Part shown: positions 8,770 to 16,921 of the stretch, in pieces
Numbering within the stretch: the stretch's first letter is position 1
Layout: the number at the start of each line of letters is the position of its first letter
NCBI RefSeq assembly: GCF_016860545.1
Contig: NZ_BNEB01000006.1
Location: 248,001 to 312,000, forward strand
DNA: 64,000 bases
DNA from: Streptomyces asoensis
GTDB taxonomy: Bacteria > Actinomycetota > Actinomycetes > Streptomycetales > Streptomycetaceae
Direction of reading: 5' to 3'
The notes under the pieces: generated by a model
What the model was told of the DNA's origin: nothing
The model's input: the letters and a program-made list of their open reading frames with translations, nothing else
Database searches by the model: none
Program-made: the position numbers and the translations under genes

Positions 8770-8801
8770 CGCGTCACAAGAGCGGCGCGGGGGTGTCCAA
8801 C
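8770..8801 (+). promoter_or_regulatory. Proximal ECF-type promoter, probably autoregulatory
   Basis: CGCGTCACA (8770-8778), 16 bp, GTCCAAC (8795-8801), matching both blocks and the spacing of the promoter of the Asp23 operon. It ends 29 bp before the GTG of the sigma gene, leaving room for an AGGAG ribosome site. Confidence 0.65.
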
Positions 8802-8830
8802 CCTTGGGAACCGACGAGAGGAGCCGCCGA

Positions 8831-9487
8831 GTGGCGGTGGCCCGCACACCGAACGCATCACCGGACACCCGGACCGGCCCGGACACCCGGGCCGACACGG
8901 ACGCCTGCTCCGATCCGGAGACCCGCTCCGACGCGGACGCCCGGGCGGCCGCGGAGGACGCCCTGCTGGCGGTCCGTGCCGCCGAAGGCGACGAGGAGGC
9001 GTTCGCCGTGCTCGTACGGCGCCACGCGCCGGCACTGACCCGGCTCGCGACGCGCCTGCTCGGCACCCGCACCGAGGCCGAGGACGCCGTCCAGGACGCC
9101 TTCATCAGCGCCTGGCGGCGGCTGCCGGAGTTCCAGGGACGCTCCTCCTTCGGCACCTGGCTGTACCGGATCGTCACCAACCGCTGTCTGAACGTGCTGC
9201 GGGCCAGGAGACCCGCGGCCCCGCTGGAGGCGGCGGGCGACGTCCCCGCGGCCGAGCACACCACGTCACCGGCCCGGATCACCGAGGCCCGCGACGCGGT
9301 CCGCGAACTGCGCGAGGCCCTCGACCTGCTGTCGGCCGAACAGCGGGCCTGCTGGGTGCTGCGGGAACTGGACGGCCGGTCCTACGAGTTCGTCGCCGAC
9401 GCGGTGGGCATCAGCCAGGATGCCGTCCGTGCCCGCGTGTTCCGCGCACGCCGTTGTCTGACACAAGCACTGGGGGCCTGGCGATGA
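8831..9487 (+). CDS. ECF RNA polymerase sigma factor
   Basis: This 218-residue protein has region 2 (about residues 50-120: AVLVRRHAPALTRLATRLLG, AEDAVQDAFISAWRRLPEF, GTWLYRIVTNRCLNVLRAR) and region 4.2 (about 155-210: LSAEQRACWVLRELDGRSYEFVAD in two parts, then ISQDAVRARVFRARRCL), separated by a variable linker. The first 35 residues are an acidic Thr/Asp-rich extension. GTG 8831 follows AGGAG. The stop overlaps the next gene (ATGA). It has two candidate promoters, one of SigK type and one shared with the Asp23 operon, so it probably directs envelope-stress genes and itself. Confidence 0.93.
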   Translation: MAVARTPNASPDTRTGPDTRADTDACSDPETRSDADARAAAEDALLAVRAAEGDEEAFAVLVRRHAPALTRLATRLLGTRTEAEDAVQDAFISAWRRLPEFQGRSSFGTWLYRIVTNRCLNVLRARRPAAPLEAAGDVPAAEHTTSPARITEARDAVRELREALDLLSAEQRACWVLRELDGRSYEFVADAVGISQDAVRARVFRARRCLTQALGAWR

Positions 9488-10155
9488 CCGACCGCACCGA
9501 CCCGCCGAACGGCGCTTACGCCCACGGTGACGACGACGAACTCCTGCCGTGCGGACGGCTGCTGTCCCGGGTGTGGGACGACTGGGAACGGCAGGCCGAC
9601 GACACCCACCTGCGCTCCTGCCCGCACTGCCGTCAGGCGGTCTCCGGACTGGACCGGCTGGAGTGCGTGGTGCGGGGCCTGGACGAGGAGACGGCCCCGC
9701 CCTCCCCCCAGGACACCGAGTCGCTGACCCGGCGGATCATGGACGTCGTCCGTCTCGAACTGCGTCCGGGCCGCCCGGTGCCGCTCGGCGGACCCGCCGA
9801 GGACCTGTGGATCATGGAGGCGGTCGCGGCCCGCACCCTGCGGGCGGCCGCGGAGACGGTACCGGGCGTCCGGGCCGGCTCCTGCCGCCTCCTCGCCCCG
9901 GACCCCGACGGCCCCGCGGACGCCCCCACGACCGCGGACGGCTCCTCGGAGGGGGCCGGCGCGGCGGTCGGCGTCCGTCTCGACATCCACGCCCCGGCCG
10001 GCGCCCCGCTGCTCCCCCTCACCGAGCGGGTGCGGGAACGGGTGCGTGAGGCCGCGGACCGGGAACTGGGCGTGCCCCTGGCGGCCGTCGACATCCGTGT
10101 CACCGACCTCGTCCCCGCATCGGCCGGCGACGGCCAGGAAGGTCGTACGCCATGA
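9484..10155 (+). CDS. Zinc-finger/Asp23-like partner of the ECF sigma factor
   Basis: This 223-residue soluble protein is coupled to the sigma gene by ATGA. Residues 40-60 contain HLRSCPHC, the H-x3-C-x2-C pattern of zinc-binding anti-sigma domains. The rest (about 95-215) looks like a diverged Asp23/Gls24 domain with LDIHAPAG and VRERVREAADRELGVPLAAVDIRVTDL. I infer an anti-sigma function joined to an Asp23-like sensor, which would link sigma activity to envelope state. No membrane helix is seen. The function is not established. Confidence 0.7.
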   Translation: MTDRTDPPNGAYAHGDDDELLPCGRLLSRVWDDWERQADDTHLRSCPHCRQAVSGLDRLECVVRGLDEETAPPSPQDTESLTRRIMDVVRLELRPGRPVPLGGPAEDLWIMEAVAARTLRAAAETVPGVRAGSCRLLAPDPDGPADAPTTADGSSEGAGAAVGVRLDIHAPAGAPLLPLTERVRERVREAADRELGVPLAAVDIRVTDLVPASAGDGQEGRTP

Positions 10156-10505
10156 CCGCGCCCCTGACGAGCAGTGCTCGTACGGCACTGGCCGAGAAGG
10201 TCGCCGCGACGGTGGAGAGCGTGCCGGGGGTGGCCTTCCTGCGGCCGGGACTGGCCGACCGGCTGCGCTCCACGCTGCCGCGGTCCACGCCGGCCGCAGG
10301 GGCGGCGCCCCCGGCGGGCGTACGGCTGACGCGGCCGCGGGAGGACGGCCCCTGGCATGTGGAGATCCATGTCGTCGCGCTGCGGCAGGCCCGGACGGTG
10401 GAGGTGGCCCGGGCCGTGCGGGACGCCGTCGAGCTGCGCCTGGCCGTGCTGCTGCCCGCCCCGCCCGCGCCGACCGTCGCGGTGACGGTCACGGGCCTGG
10501 TCTGA
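10152..10505 (+). CDS. Small Asp23-like protein
   Basis: This 117-residue protein overlaps the previous gene by 4 bp. It starts with a helix (ALAEKVAATVESVPGVAFLRPG) typical of the first part of Asp23-like domains and ends with VTVTGLV, the last strand of that fold. It is the final gene of the sigma/zinc-finger/Asp23-like operon. A role with the Asp23 complex is inferred only from the fold and the operon. Confidence 0.65.
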   Translation: MTAPLTSSARTALAEKVAATVESVPGVAFLRPGLADRLRSTLPRSTPAAGAAPPAGVRLTRPREDGPWHVEIHVVALRQARTVEVARAVRDAVELRLAVLLPAPPAPTVAVTVTGLV

Positions 10506-10508
10506 CGC

Positions 10509-10592
10509 CCCCGCTCCCCCGCCCCCGTCCCCCCTCCCCCACGGCACATGGCCGGGGGTGAAGACCGTGCGGGAGGGGCGGGGGGAGCGGGT
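10509..10592. terminator. Bidirectional hairpin between convergent operons
   Basis: C-rich and G-rich arms (10511-10526 with 10575-10590, plus an inner pair near 10534-10545 and 10565-10576) can form one long imperfect hairpin between the stops of the ECF operon and rskA. Confidence 0.55.
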
Positions 10593-11348
10593 TCAGAGGG
10601 GGAAGGGCATCAGCGCGAGCGGTGCGGAGGTGGGCTGCGGCGAGCCGCCGGCGGGCTCGACGGTCACGCCCATGCCGGACGCCCCGTCGAGGGCGCCGCG
10701 CAGCAGCACGCTCTGGTTGCTGCGGCCGGGGTCCATCAGGCCGGCGGAGCGCATGGTGCCGCCGTCGTCGAACCACAGCTGGTAGACCTTGCCGCCGGGC
10801 GGTCGGCTCATCCCGGAGACCACGAAGACGGCCCGGTCCAGGCTGCGTGAGACGACGACGGTGCCGGTGGCGCCTGAGGACAGCTCGCCGCTGCGGGTGC
10901 GGGCGTCCGGCGCCGCGAGCACGGCGGCGATCTCGTCCGCCCCGCGTTCGGCGCGGCGCGCCTGGCTCACCGCGTCCTCGGCCCGCTGGTGCTGCCAGAC
11001 GGTGGCCCCGCCGAGCGCCGCGGCCGCCGCCAGACAGGCGGCGAGCGCCCACCGGGACAGCAGGCCGGCCCGCAGCCGGGCACCGCCCGAGCGGCCCGGC
11101 TGCTGCGTGCCGGGGGCCTCCTGGCGCACGGTGGTGATCCGGCGCAGGACCCGCTCGCGCAGTACGGGAAGAGGGGTCGTGGACACGGCCAGGCCCAGCC
11201 GGGCCGCGGTCGCGGACAGTTCGGCGCTCTCCTGCGCGCACGGCTCGCAGTGCGCGAGGTGACGCTCGAACGCCTCGTGCTCGTCGTCGGACAGCGCGTG
11301 CAGGGCGTAGGCCCCGGTCAGGCTGTGCAGTTCGGCGGTGGTGTTCAC
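10593..11348 (-). CDS. rskA: Anti-sigma-K factor RskA
   Basis: This 251-residue single-pass membrane protein is typical of RskA. The N-terminal zinc-associated anti-sigma domain (1-80) contains LTGAYALHALSDDEHEAFERHL in two adjoining blocks and HLAHCEPC. A membrane helix runs about 105-130 (WALAACLAAAAALGGATVW), then a C-terminal extracytoplasmic RskA domain with VFVVSGMSRPPGGKVYQLWF and VTVEPAGGSPQPT. The GTG start overlaps the sigK stop (GTGA), so the pair is translationally coupled. RskA holds SigK at the membrane until regulated proteolysis releases it. Confidence 0.92.
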   Translation of the reverse strand: MNTTAELHSLTGAYALHALSDDEHEAFERHLAHCEPCAQESAELSATAARLGLAVSTTPLPVLRERVLRRITTVRQEAPGTQQPGRSGGARLRAGLLSRWALAACLAAAAALGGATVWQHQRAEDAVSQARRAERGADEIAAVLAAPDARTRSGELSSGATGTVVVSRSLDRAVFVVSGMSRPPGGKVYQLWFDDGGTMRSAGLMDPGRSNQSVLLRGALDGASGMGVTVEPAGGSPQPTSAPLALMPFPL

Positions 11349-11929
11349 GCGGTCACCCCCAGGCAGTCGCGCAGCCGGATGAGTCCGTCCCGCAGCCGGG
11401 TCTTGACGGTCCCCAGCGGCAGGGACAGCGCCCCGGCCACCTGGGGGTAGGTCAGTCCGCGGTAGTACGCCAGGGTGACCGCCTGGCGCTGGATCTCGGT
11501 CAGGGTGCGCAGGCAGCGCCGTACCTGTTCGCGCTCCAGTCTCGCCTCGACCTGTTCGGTCACCTCGTCGAACTCGGGTGTCCGCTCCAGCAGGGCGGCC
11601 TTGTGGTCGCGGACCACCGCGGCCTCCACCGAGCGCACCCGGTCCACCGCGCGGCGGTGCGCCAGGGTGAGGACCCAGTTGATGGCCGTCCCCCGCTCGG
11701 CGCGGTAACGGGGAGCGGTGCGCCACACCTCCACCAGCACCTCCTGTGCGACTTCCTCCGACTGTGCCCGGTCCCGCACGACGGCCTGCACGACACCCAG
11801 GACCGGGCCCGCGACGGCGTCGTAGACGCGGGCGAAGGCGTCCTCGTCGCCCAGCGCCACCTGCCCCATCAGCTCCTGGAGATCGGGCGCCTTCGATGGG
11901 TTCCTGCCGATATGAATAGCTTCCTTCAC
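11345..11929 (-). CDS. sigK: ECF sigma factor SigK
   Basis: This 194-residue ECF sigma factor of the SigK group has region 2 (DEDAFARVYDAVAGPVLGVV, SEEVAQEVLVEVWRTAPRY, GTAINWVLTLAHRRAVDRVR) and region 4 (LTEIQRQAVTLAYYRGLTY, then LPLGTVKTRLRDGLIRLRDCL). I chose GTG 11929 because GGAGG lies six bases upstream; ATG 11953, 10 bases after the -10 box, is an alternative that would be nearly leaderless. A promoter CCAATCC-N16-CGGATT lies directly upstream and recurs twice near 8.6 kb, so SigK probably controls itself and those genes. Confidence 0.93.
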   Translation of the reverse strand: MKEAIHIGRNPSKAPDLQELMGQVALGDEDAFARVYDAVAGPVLGVVQAVVRDRAQSEEVAQEVLVEVWRTAPRYRAERGTAINWVLTLAHRRAVDRVRSVEAAVVRDHKAALLERTPEFDEVTEQVEARLEREQVRRCLRTLTEIQRQAVTLAYYRGLTYPQVAGALSLPLGTVKTRLRDGLIRLRDCLGVTA

Positions 11930-11963
11930 CGAAGGCCTCCGCGGTCGGGACATGTCCGGGCGT

Positions 11964-11992
11964 AATCCGTTCCTGCCGAGCGGGCGGATTGG
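11964..11992 (-). promoter_or_regulatory. SigK-type promoter of sigK
   Basis: On the minus strand CCAATCC (11992-11986), 16 bp, CGGATT (11969-11964). The mycobacterial SigK consensus as I recall it (CCATCC, 16-17 bp, CGAAT) is similar. Confidence 0.65.
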
Positions 11993-12276
11993 TTGCGGCG
12001 GCGAAGAAATCACAGACGACCGAGGGTGACGGCGGTCGGCACCGTCGGCGGGACGCCTTCCTGGAGATCTCCGAAGCCGGCAAGCGAACCGGACGGGCGC
12101 ACGCTTCGCACGCTTCACCGACAGGCCGCGCCGGTCCTGCCCGTGACGGCGGCGGCGATGCGGACGGAGGCATCCGCCCCGGGGCGTCCTTGGCAGCACA
12201 CCGCGCCGGGCGCCCGGGTCCGGTGCCTCGGAGGATCCTGACCTTGCTGATGCGCACCGCGTCCGCGCACCTGTCG
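11993..12276. other. Gene-free stretch upstream of sigK
   Basis: Between the sigK promoter and the RsbW-like gene I see no convincing coding frame, repeat or hairpin. Confidence 0.5.
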
Positions 12277-12687
12277 TCACGGGCTGGAATCAATGGTGTC
12301 CACGAGGGCGACGCGTGCGGTGATGCGTTTACCGACCGGCTCCCGCTCGACCGACAGCGCCACCGTGACCGCCTTGACGATTTCCAGGCCGTGCTGGCCG
12401 ATCCTGCCGGGATCCGCCGCACGGGCAACCGGTGATGCGGGGTGACTGTCCCACACCACGACCTCCACGTCGAAGGTGGTGACGCGCAGCTCCATCAGGA
12501 CGGGACCGGGAGCGTACTTGAGGGCGTTGGTGACCAACTCGCTGACCACCAACTGGGTGAGATCCCTCGTACGTGCGAGCACAGGCAGGTGATGTTCGAG
12601 GCGAGCCCGGTCGAGAAAGGAGACGGCATGGCGGCGGGCGTCTGCGATGCATCCGGCCCCTCCGTCCCATGCATAACCGGCGCGCAT
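12277..12687 (-). CDS. RsbW-like ATP-binding protein (anti-sigma kinase family)
   Basis: This 136-residue GHKL ATPase domain has the N-box ELVTNALKYAPG, a D in VVVWDSHPASP (G1 box) and GQHGLEIV (G2 box). It is a stand-alone HATPase_c protein of the kind very common in Streptomyces, where such proteins bind STAS-domain antagonists or sigma factors. I chose ATG 12687 because GAGGAG lies six bases upstream; a GTG at 12738 would add 17 residues. A STAS protein is encoded divergently nearby, a possible partner. Confidence 0.88.
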   Translation of the reverse strand: MRAGYAWDGGAGCIADARRHAVSFLDRARLEHHLPVLARTRDLTQLVVSELVTNALKYAPGPVLMELRVTTFDVEVVVWDSHPASPVARAADPGRIGQHGLEIVKAVTVALSVEREPVGKRITARVALVDTIDSSP

Positions 12688-12952
12688 CAGGCACTCCTCA
12701 GCGCCCGTACCGGCACCGTCCTCGGGATGGAACTCCACGTAGCACCCTCACTCCCCGCTCACGCCCGCCAGTACCCGGGACAGCGGCATGAATGCCGCCA
12801 GAGGGGTGCCATTGGGCACATCAGGCTGATTGCACCCCAGCGCCCCCGGCACCGGCAGCGACGCACGCCCGCGTGCATCCGGCCGTCCCGCCGAAGCGGA
12901 ATCACCCCCAGACGCCGCGGCCGGGCAGGCCCCGAGCAGAGTCGAGGAGACG

Positions 12953-13321
12953 GTGACCGACAGCCACAAGGACGACACACCCGACCAGTGCCGTATCACC
13001 TGTGCTGTGGTTGAGGGTGTCCGTGTGGTGACCGCGCAAGGCGAGATCGACCATGACGCCACACGCGCCTTCAATAAATCCCTGCTGTCCGCGAACGGCA
13101 CCCTTGCGCACCGGCGAATCGTGGCCGACCTCAGCGGTGTGACCTTCATGGACGCGAGCGGCGTCAACGTCCTCATTGCCGCCTACCGGCAGGTGACGGG
13201 CACGGAGGGGTGGTTGCGCATCGCGGGTGCCCAGCCCTCGGTCCTGCGCGTCCTGCAGACGGTCGGTGTCGACGCGTTCATCCCCTGCCTTCCCACCACC
13301 GAGCAGGCCTTGAACAGCTGA
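12953..13321 (+). CDS. STAS-domain anti-anti-sigma factor
   Basis: This 122-residue STAS protein has strands VRVVTAQGEIDHDAT, then the signature DLSGVTFMDASGVNVL with the phosphorylatable Ser, and a last helix LRVLQTVGVDAFIPC. GTG 12953 follows GAGGAG by three bases. The family switches partners: its dephosphorylated form binds an RsbW-type kinase and frees a sigma factor. The neighbouring RsbW-like kinase and SpoIIE phosphatase make up the expected three-part module. Confidence 0.9.
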   Translation: MTDSHKDDTPDQCRITCAVVEGVRVVTAQGEIDHDATRAFNKSLLSANGTLAHRRIVADLSGVTFMDASGVNVLIAAYRQVTGTEGWLRIAGAQPSVLRVLQTVGVDAFIPCLPTTEQALNS

Positions 13322-13783
13322 CCGCCGTCGCCGCTCGGCCGGGAGAGCCCGTCGCCGGCCGAGGCTTCCGAGGGGGTGGGCGCGAGGTCTCCTCGAGCGC
13401 CGGGCCGGCCCGCCCCGCCGGGCCGGTCGTACTACCCGGCGAAGCACCCCCACGACGACAGGATGTTTCGGCCATAAGATGACAAGTAGGCCGGTCAAGG
13501 CCGTCCCGCGCCCACGGAGCGCGCACAGCGGAGCAGAACGCGAGCGTCAGCTCGCCCGGGCGTCAAACGCGCGCAACGGAAGAGGTGATCGCGATGACGG
13601 CGCGCTCGGCTCGTCCTGGTGGCAGTGGTGCCGCACCTCACCGGCGCGGCGCACGGCCTCGGCCGTCTCCCGGCCATCGGTATCGCGCGCTTCGCCACCG
13701 GCAGGCCCTTCTTCGCGGCAGGCCTCTCCCCTCACTCCCGACGACGTCCCGCCCGCCGCCGGCCGCTACGAACGGAGGGCGCC
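13322..13783. other. Gene-free stretch before the SpoIIE phosphatase
   Basis: No convincing frame. An AT-richer spot (GTTTCGGCCATAAGATGACA, 13464-13483) is the likely place for the promoter of the downstream gene, but I cannot assign a sigma class. Confidence 0.4.
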
Positions 13784-15514
13784 ATGGCGGAGGACCTGGG
13801 AGGTGAACGGTGGTCGGGACCGACGGCCGGTCCGGGTTTCTGGTCGCGGATCGTCGAGCAGTTGGACACCGCCCTGATCGTGGTGGATCCCGCCGGATCG
13901 ATCCTCGCCGTCAACCCGGCCGCCGAACGGCTGCTGGGCCGGGCCGCCGGCACGATGCGCGGAAAGGACGCCCACGAACTGCTGCACCGCGACCCGGAGG
14001 GGAGCAGGCTCCCGCGGCAGCCCTGCCCGCTGCTCCGGTCACTGACCGAGGGAGCCGCCGCGCGTGGGGAGGGCGACAGCTTTCTGCGCGGGGACGGCCG
14101 CCAGATCGCCATCTCCTGGTCCGCCTCCCCCTTGCTGACCGACGGCTGCCTCACGGGCATGGCCGTGCTCTTCACGGACTTCACGGGCGACCACGGCGCA
14201 CGCCGTGAGCGTGCCGCCTACACGAGCGCTCTGGAAGACATCAATGAGCGGCTGACGCTGGTCGCGGAGATCACCGACGTGCTGGGCCAGACCCTGGAGG
14301 CCGACGAAGCGCTGGCACGGCTGGGCCGCCTGCTGGTTCCCCGTCTCGCCGACTGGGCGGCGGTGGACCTGCGGACCTCTTCCGGGCAGGTCCACCGGGT
14401 GGCGGTGACGGGTCCGGCGGGCCGGGACGCCGGACTGGAGGGCGGGTGCGAGCATCTGCCCGAGGTGGCGGAGGAAGACCGCTCGCCACTCGTCCAGGTA
14501 CTCAACGGCGGTTCTGCGGTTCTGTGGGAGGAGAGGGAGGAGCAGGCGCACACTGCGGCTCCCCCCGGCTCTCCCCTGGCCGCGCTCCACGGCGCCTTCC
14601 TGCGCACGGTGCGCGCGGCATCGGTCATCACGGTGCCGCTGGGCTCGAGACGGCAGATCACCGGCGCGCTGACCCTGGTGCGCACCGACCCGGCGCACCC
14701 CTTCAGCCCCGCCGACCTGGACGTGGCGAGCGACATCGGCCGCCGGGTCGGCCTGGTCGTGGACAACGCCCGCCGCTACGGCCGCCAGCGTGCCGTCGCC
14801 GAGGCGATGCAGCGCAATCTGCTCGCCCCGCTGCCGCAGCCGGGCCTCCTGCGGCTGGCCGCCCGCTACCAGCCCGCCCCGGTCGGCTCCCAGGTCGGCG
14901 GCGACTGGTACGACGCGTTCGAGCTGAAGGACGGCGTCCTCGCACTGGTCATCGGGGACGTCGTGGGCCACGACCTGGCCGCGGCGGCCGGGATGGCACA
15001 GCTGCACGGCATCCTGCGGTCCCTGGCCTGGGACCACACCGAACCGCCCGGCGCCGTCGTGGACCGCCTCGACGACGCCATGCCCGCCATCACGACCGTC
15101 CAGATGGCCACGCTCGTCCTCGCCCGGGTCGAAGGCGACCCGCGCACCGGCCCCTGGACACTGCGATGGACCAACGCAGGACATCCCCCGCCCCTGCTCC
15201 TGACGCCCGGCGGACAGGCGCAGTACCTCACAGCCGGACAGGGACTCGTCCTCGGCGCTCCCCCGGGCACGGACGCGATCAGACCCGACGCCGTGCTGCC
15301 GCTTCCGCCGGCCTCCACGCTCCTCCTCTACACCGACGGTCTGATCGAGATCCCCGGCAGCGACCTCGACACCGGCATGGCCCTGCTGCGACGCCACGCC
15401 CTCGCGCTCGCCCACGCACCACTGGACACACTGTGCGAGGAACTGCTCGCACGGACGCCCCCCGGCAGCACGGACGACGTGGCCCTGCTGGCCCTGCGTC
15501 TGCCGACGCTGTGA
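13784..15514 (+). CDS. PAS-GAF-SpoIIE serine phosphatase
   Basis: This 576-residue protein has a PAS domain (about 22-125; LDTALIVVDPAGSILAVNPAAE in two parts), a GAF domain (about 150-325) and a C-terminal SpoIIE/PP2C domain (about 345-576) with GSQVGGDWYDAF, VIGDVVGHDLAAAAGMAQ, RWTNAGHPPPLLL and TDDVALLALR. The Asp residues that bind the two metal ions are present. ATG 13784 follows GGAGGG. Such proteins dephosphorylate STAS-domain antagonists in response to a signal sensed by PAS or GAF. The STAS gene 460 bp upstream on the same strand is the obvious candidate substrate. Confidence 0.93.
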   Translation: MAEDLGGERWSGPTAGPGFWSRIVEQLDTALIVVDPAGSILAVNPAAERLLGRAAGTMRGKDAHELLHRDPEGSRLPRQPCPLLRSLTEGAAARGEGDSFLRGDGRQIAISWSASPLLTDGCLTGMAVLFTDFTGDHGARRERAAYTSALEDINERLTLVAEITDVLGQTLEADEALARLGRLLVPRLADWAAVDLRTSSGQVHRVAVTGPAGRDAGLEGGCEHLPEVAEEDRSPLVQVLNGGSAVLWEEREEQAHTAAPPGSPLAALHGAFLRTVRAASVITVPLGSRRQITGALTLVRTDPAHPFSPADLDVASDIGRRVGLVVDNARRYGRQRAVAEAMQRNLLAPLPQPGLLRLAARYQPAPVGSQVGGDWYDAFELKDGVLALVIGDVVGHDLAAAAGMAQLHGILRSLAWDHTEPPGAVVDRLDDAMPAITTVQMATLVLARVEGDPRTGPWTLRWTNAGHPPPLLLTPGGQAQYLTAGQGLVLGAPPGTDAIRPDAVLPLPPASTLLLYTDGLIEIPGSDLDTGMALLRRHALALAHAPLDTLCEELLARTPPGSTDDVALLALRLPTL

Positions 15515-15620
15515 CAGGGCAGCGAGGCGGCGAGCCCCTCCACGGCCGGGTCGCGCGCAACGAGGACCACGGCAGCGTCACCCGCCGACCACACAGCCGC
15601 GCCCCCGCCCTCTCGATTGG

Positions 15621-16025
15621 TCAACCGTCCGCCGGGATGCCCGCCGCGGCCGCCATGAGCGGTTCCGCGGCTTGCGGCGTGGTGTCCGGGGGCACGACCA
15701 GCAGGTCCCAGCGTCCCCGGCCGGGGGCAAGCAGGACAGCGGTGTGCGGGGCGGACGCCGCCGAATTCCTGCGCAGCCGTACGACCTGGCCGGCCACGAA
15801 CATCCGCCCGGGCCCTGCGGACCATGTCGCCCCGTTGACCGTGACACCGGCGACATCGCCCCACTCACGCGGCAACCCGGCCAGCAGGATCGGGAGTTCG
15901 GCAAGGAGGTCGTAGGAGCGCGGCCACCACGCCCCGTCGATGAACCGGGGCAGGCCGCCACGGGGTGCCAGGCGCAGGCGCAGGACGGGGTGGGAGGGAA
16001 GCGGGGGGTGCAGGGCGATGGTCAT
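15621..16025 (-). CDS. DUF5994 protein
   Basis: This 134-residue protein of unknown function has the family pattern: an N-terminal LRLRLAP strand, FIDGAWWPRSYDLLAELPILL, and RWDLLVVPPDTTP near the C-terminus. A second member of the same family is encoded at 17490-17939 on the other strand. These small proteins are common in Streptomyces and have no established role. Confidence 0.8.
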   Translation of the reverse strand: MTIALHPPLPSHPVLRLRLAPRGGLPRFIDGAWWPRSYDLLAELPILLAGLPREWGDVAGVTVNGATWSAGPGRMFVAGQVVRLRRNSAASAPHTAVLLAPGRGRWDLLVVPPDTTPQAAEPLMAAAAGIPADG

Positions 16026-16576
16026 GGGCCGGGCTCCTGTCGACTGACGTGCGCGAGTGGGTGGTTGGCGTCAGACACGACGGGCCGTGCCGACCGCGGC
16101 CGGCACCGTGCGCCACCGGACCCGTTCTCCCTCGGTAAGGGCCGACGCCACTCCGGCACATCGCCCCCCAGCGCCGGGTGAGCGGGCGTCGTCGCGCCTG
16201 GGACGGCGCGGCGGCCTGCGGCGGGTGCCGACGGCGGCGTAAGGGGTCCGACCGGCATACAGGAGGCTCCTCGACCGCTGCGCGGACCGCTCGGACGAAG
16301 GTGCGGCCGGGGTCACGGGCTGCCCCTGGTGAGTGGTGCGCCGAGGCCGCCCGGAAGGGCGGGCACAGGACACCGTTGCCCTTGCAACCGTACTCCCCCG
16401 CGGAAGGTGACGTCCGGATCGCACCGACCGGCACCCCGGCGGGTGGCCTCGCACCGGCAACCGCGTTGACACGGACCTTCGCCGGACGTTGACTGGCAGC
16501 ACGGCGCGGGGTGGTACCCCGGCACGACGGGGTCTTCGGACGGTACCCCGACACAACGGAAGCGGTACACACGACG
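16026..16576. other. Gene-free stretch with a vegetative promoter and GGTACCCC repeats
   Basis: No convincing coding frame. Near the 3' end there is a -35/-10 pair (see 16489-16517) and two direct copies of GGTACCCCGRCAC (starting 16513 and 16542). Confidence 0.5.
16489..16517 (+). promoter_or_regulatory. Sigma-70-like promoter
   Basis: TTGACT, 17 bp, TGGTAC, ending 60 bp before the ATG at 16577. The -10 box overlaps the first of two GGTACCCCGRCAC repeats, which may be an operator. Confidence 0.5.
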
Positions 16577-16921
16577 ATGTACGACCAGACACGCGCCCAG
16601 CAGCCCGCGGACCGGCCCTCGGACTCGGCCGGACAGGGCGGCACGGGCCCGCAGGCCCTGCTCCCCTCGGACGGGAGGGCGGAGATCGCGCGGCGCCTCG
16701 GACATGCCGTCAACACCTTCGCCGACAGCCCCCGCGAGGCTCTGGAGGAGGCCGAGGGCGCATTCGACGCGGCCACTGCCCAGCTTGCGGACGCCCTTGC
16801 CGAGCGGCGCCGGGTCCTGCGCGCGGGCTGGGCGGACCTGGACCCCGAGACCCGGTCCGCTGAACTGCGGTTCGCGCTGCGGGAGTACCGGGAGATCACC
16901 GGGCGACTGCTGCGCGTATAG
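16577..16921 (+). CDS. Small hypothetical helical protein
   Basis: This 114-residue protein has a disordered N-terminus (1-30) followed by predicted helices (EIARRLGHAVNTFADSPREA; EEAEGAFDAATAQLADALAE). Codon third positions are GC-biased as in real genes, and a promoter and repeats lie upstream. I do not recognise the family. No membrane segment or catalytic motif is seen. Confidence 0.6.
   Translation: MYDQTRAQQPADRPSDSAGQGGTGPQALLPSDGRAEIARRLGHAVNTFADSPREALEEAEGAFDAATAQLADALAERRRVLRAGWADLDPETRSAELRFALREYREITGRLLRV

Noticed and set aside
8699..9038. A separate small gene starting at GTG 8699
   Set aside because: The frame is Arg/Pro-rich and overlaps the N-terminus of the ECF sigma gene, whose own start has a better ribosome site.
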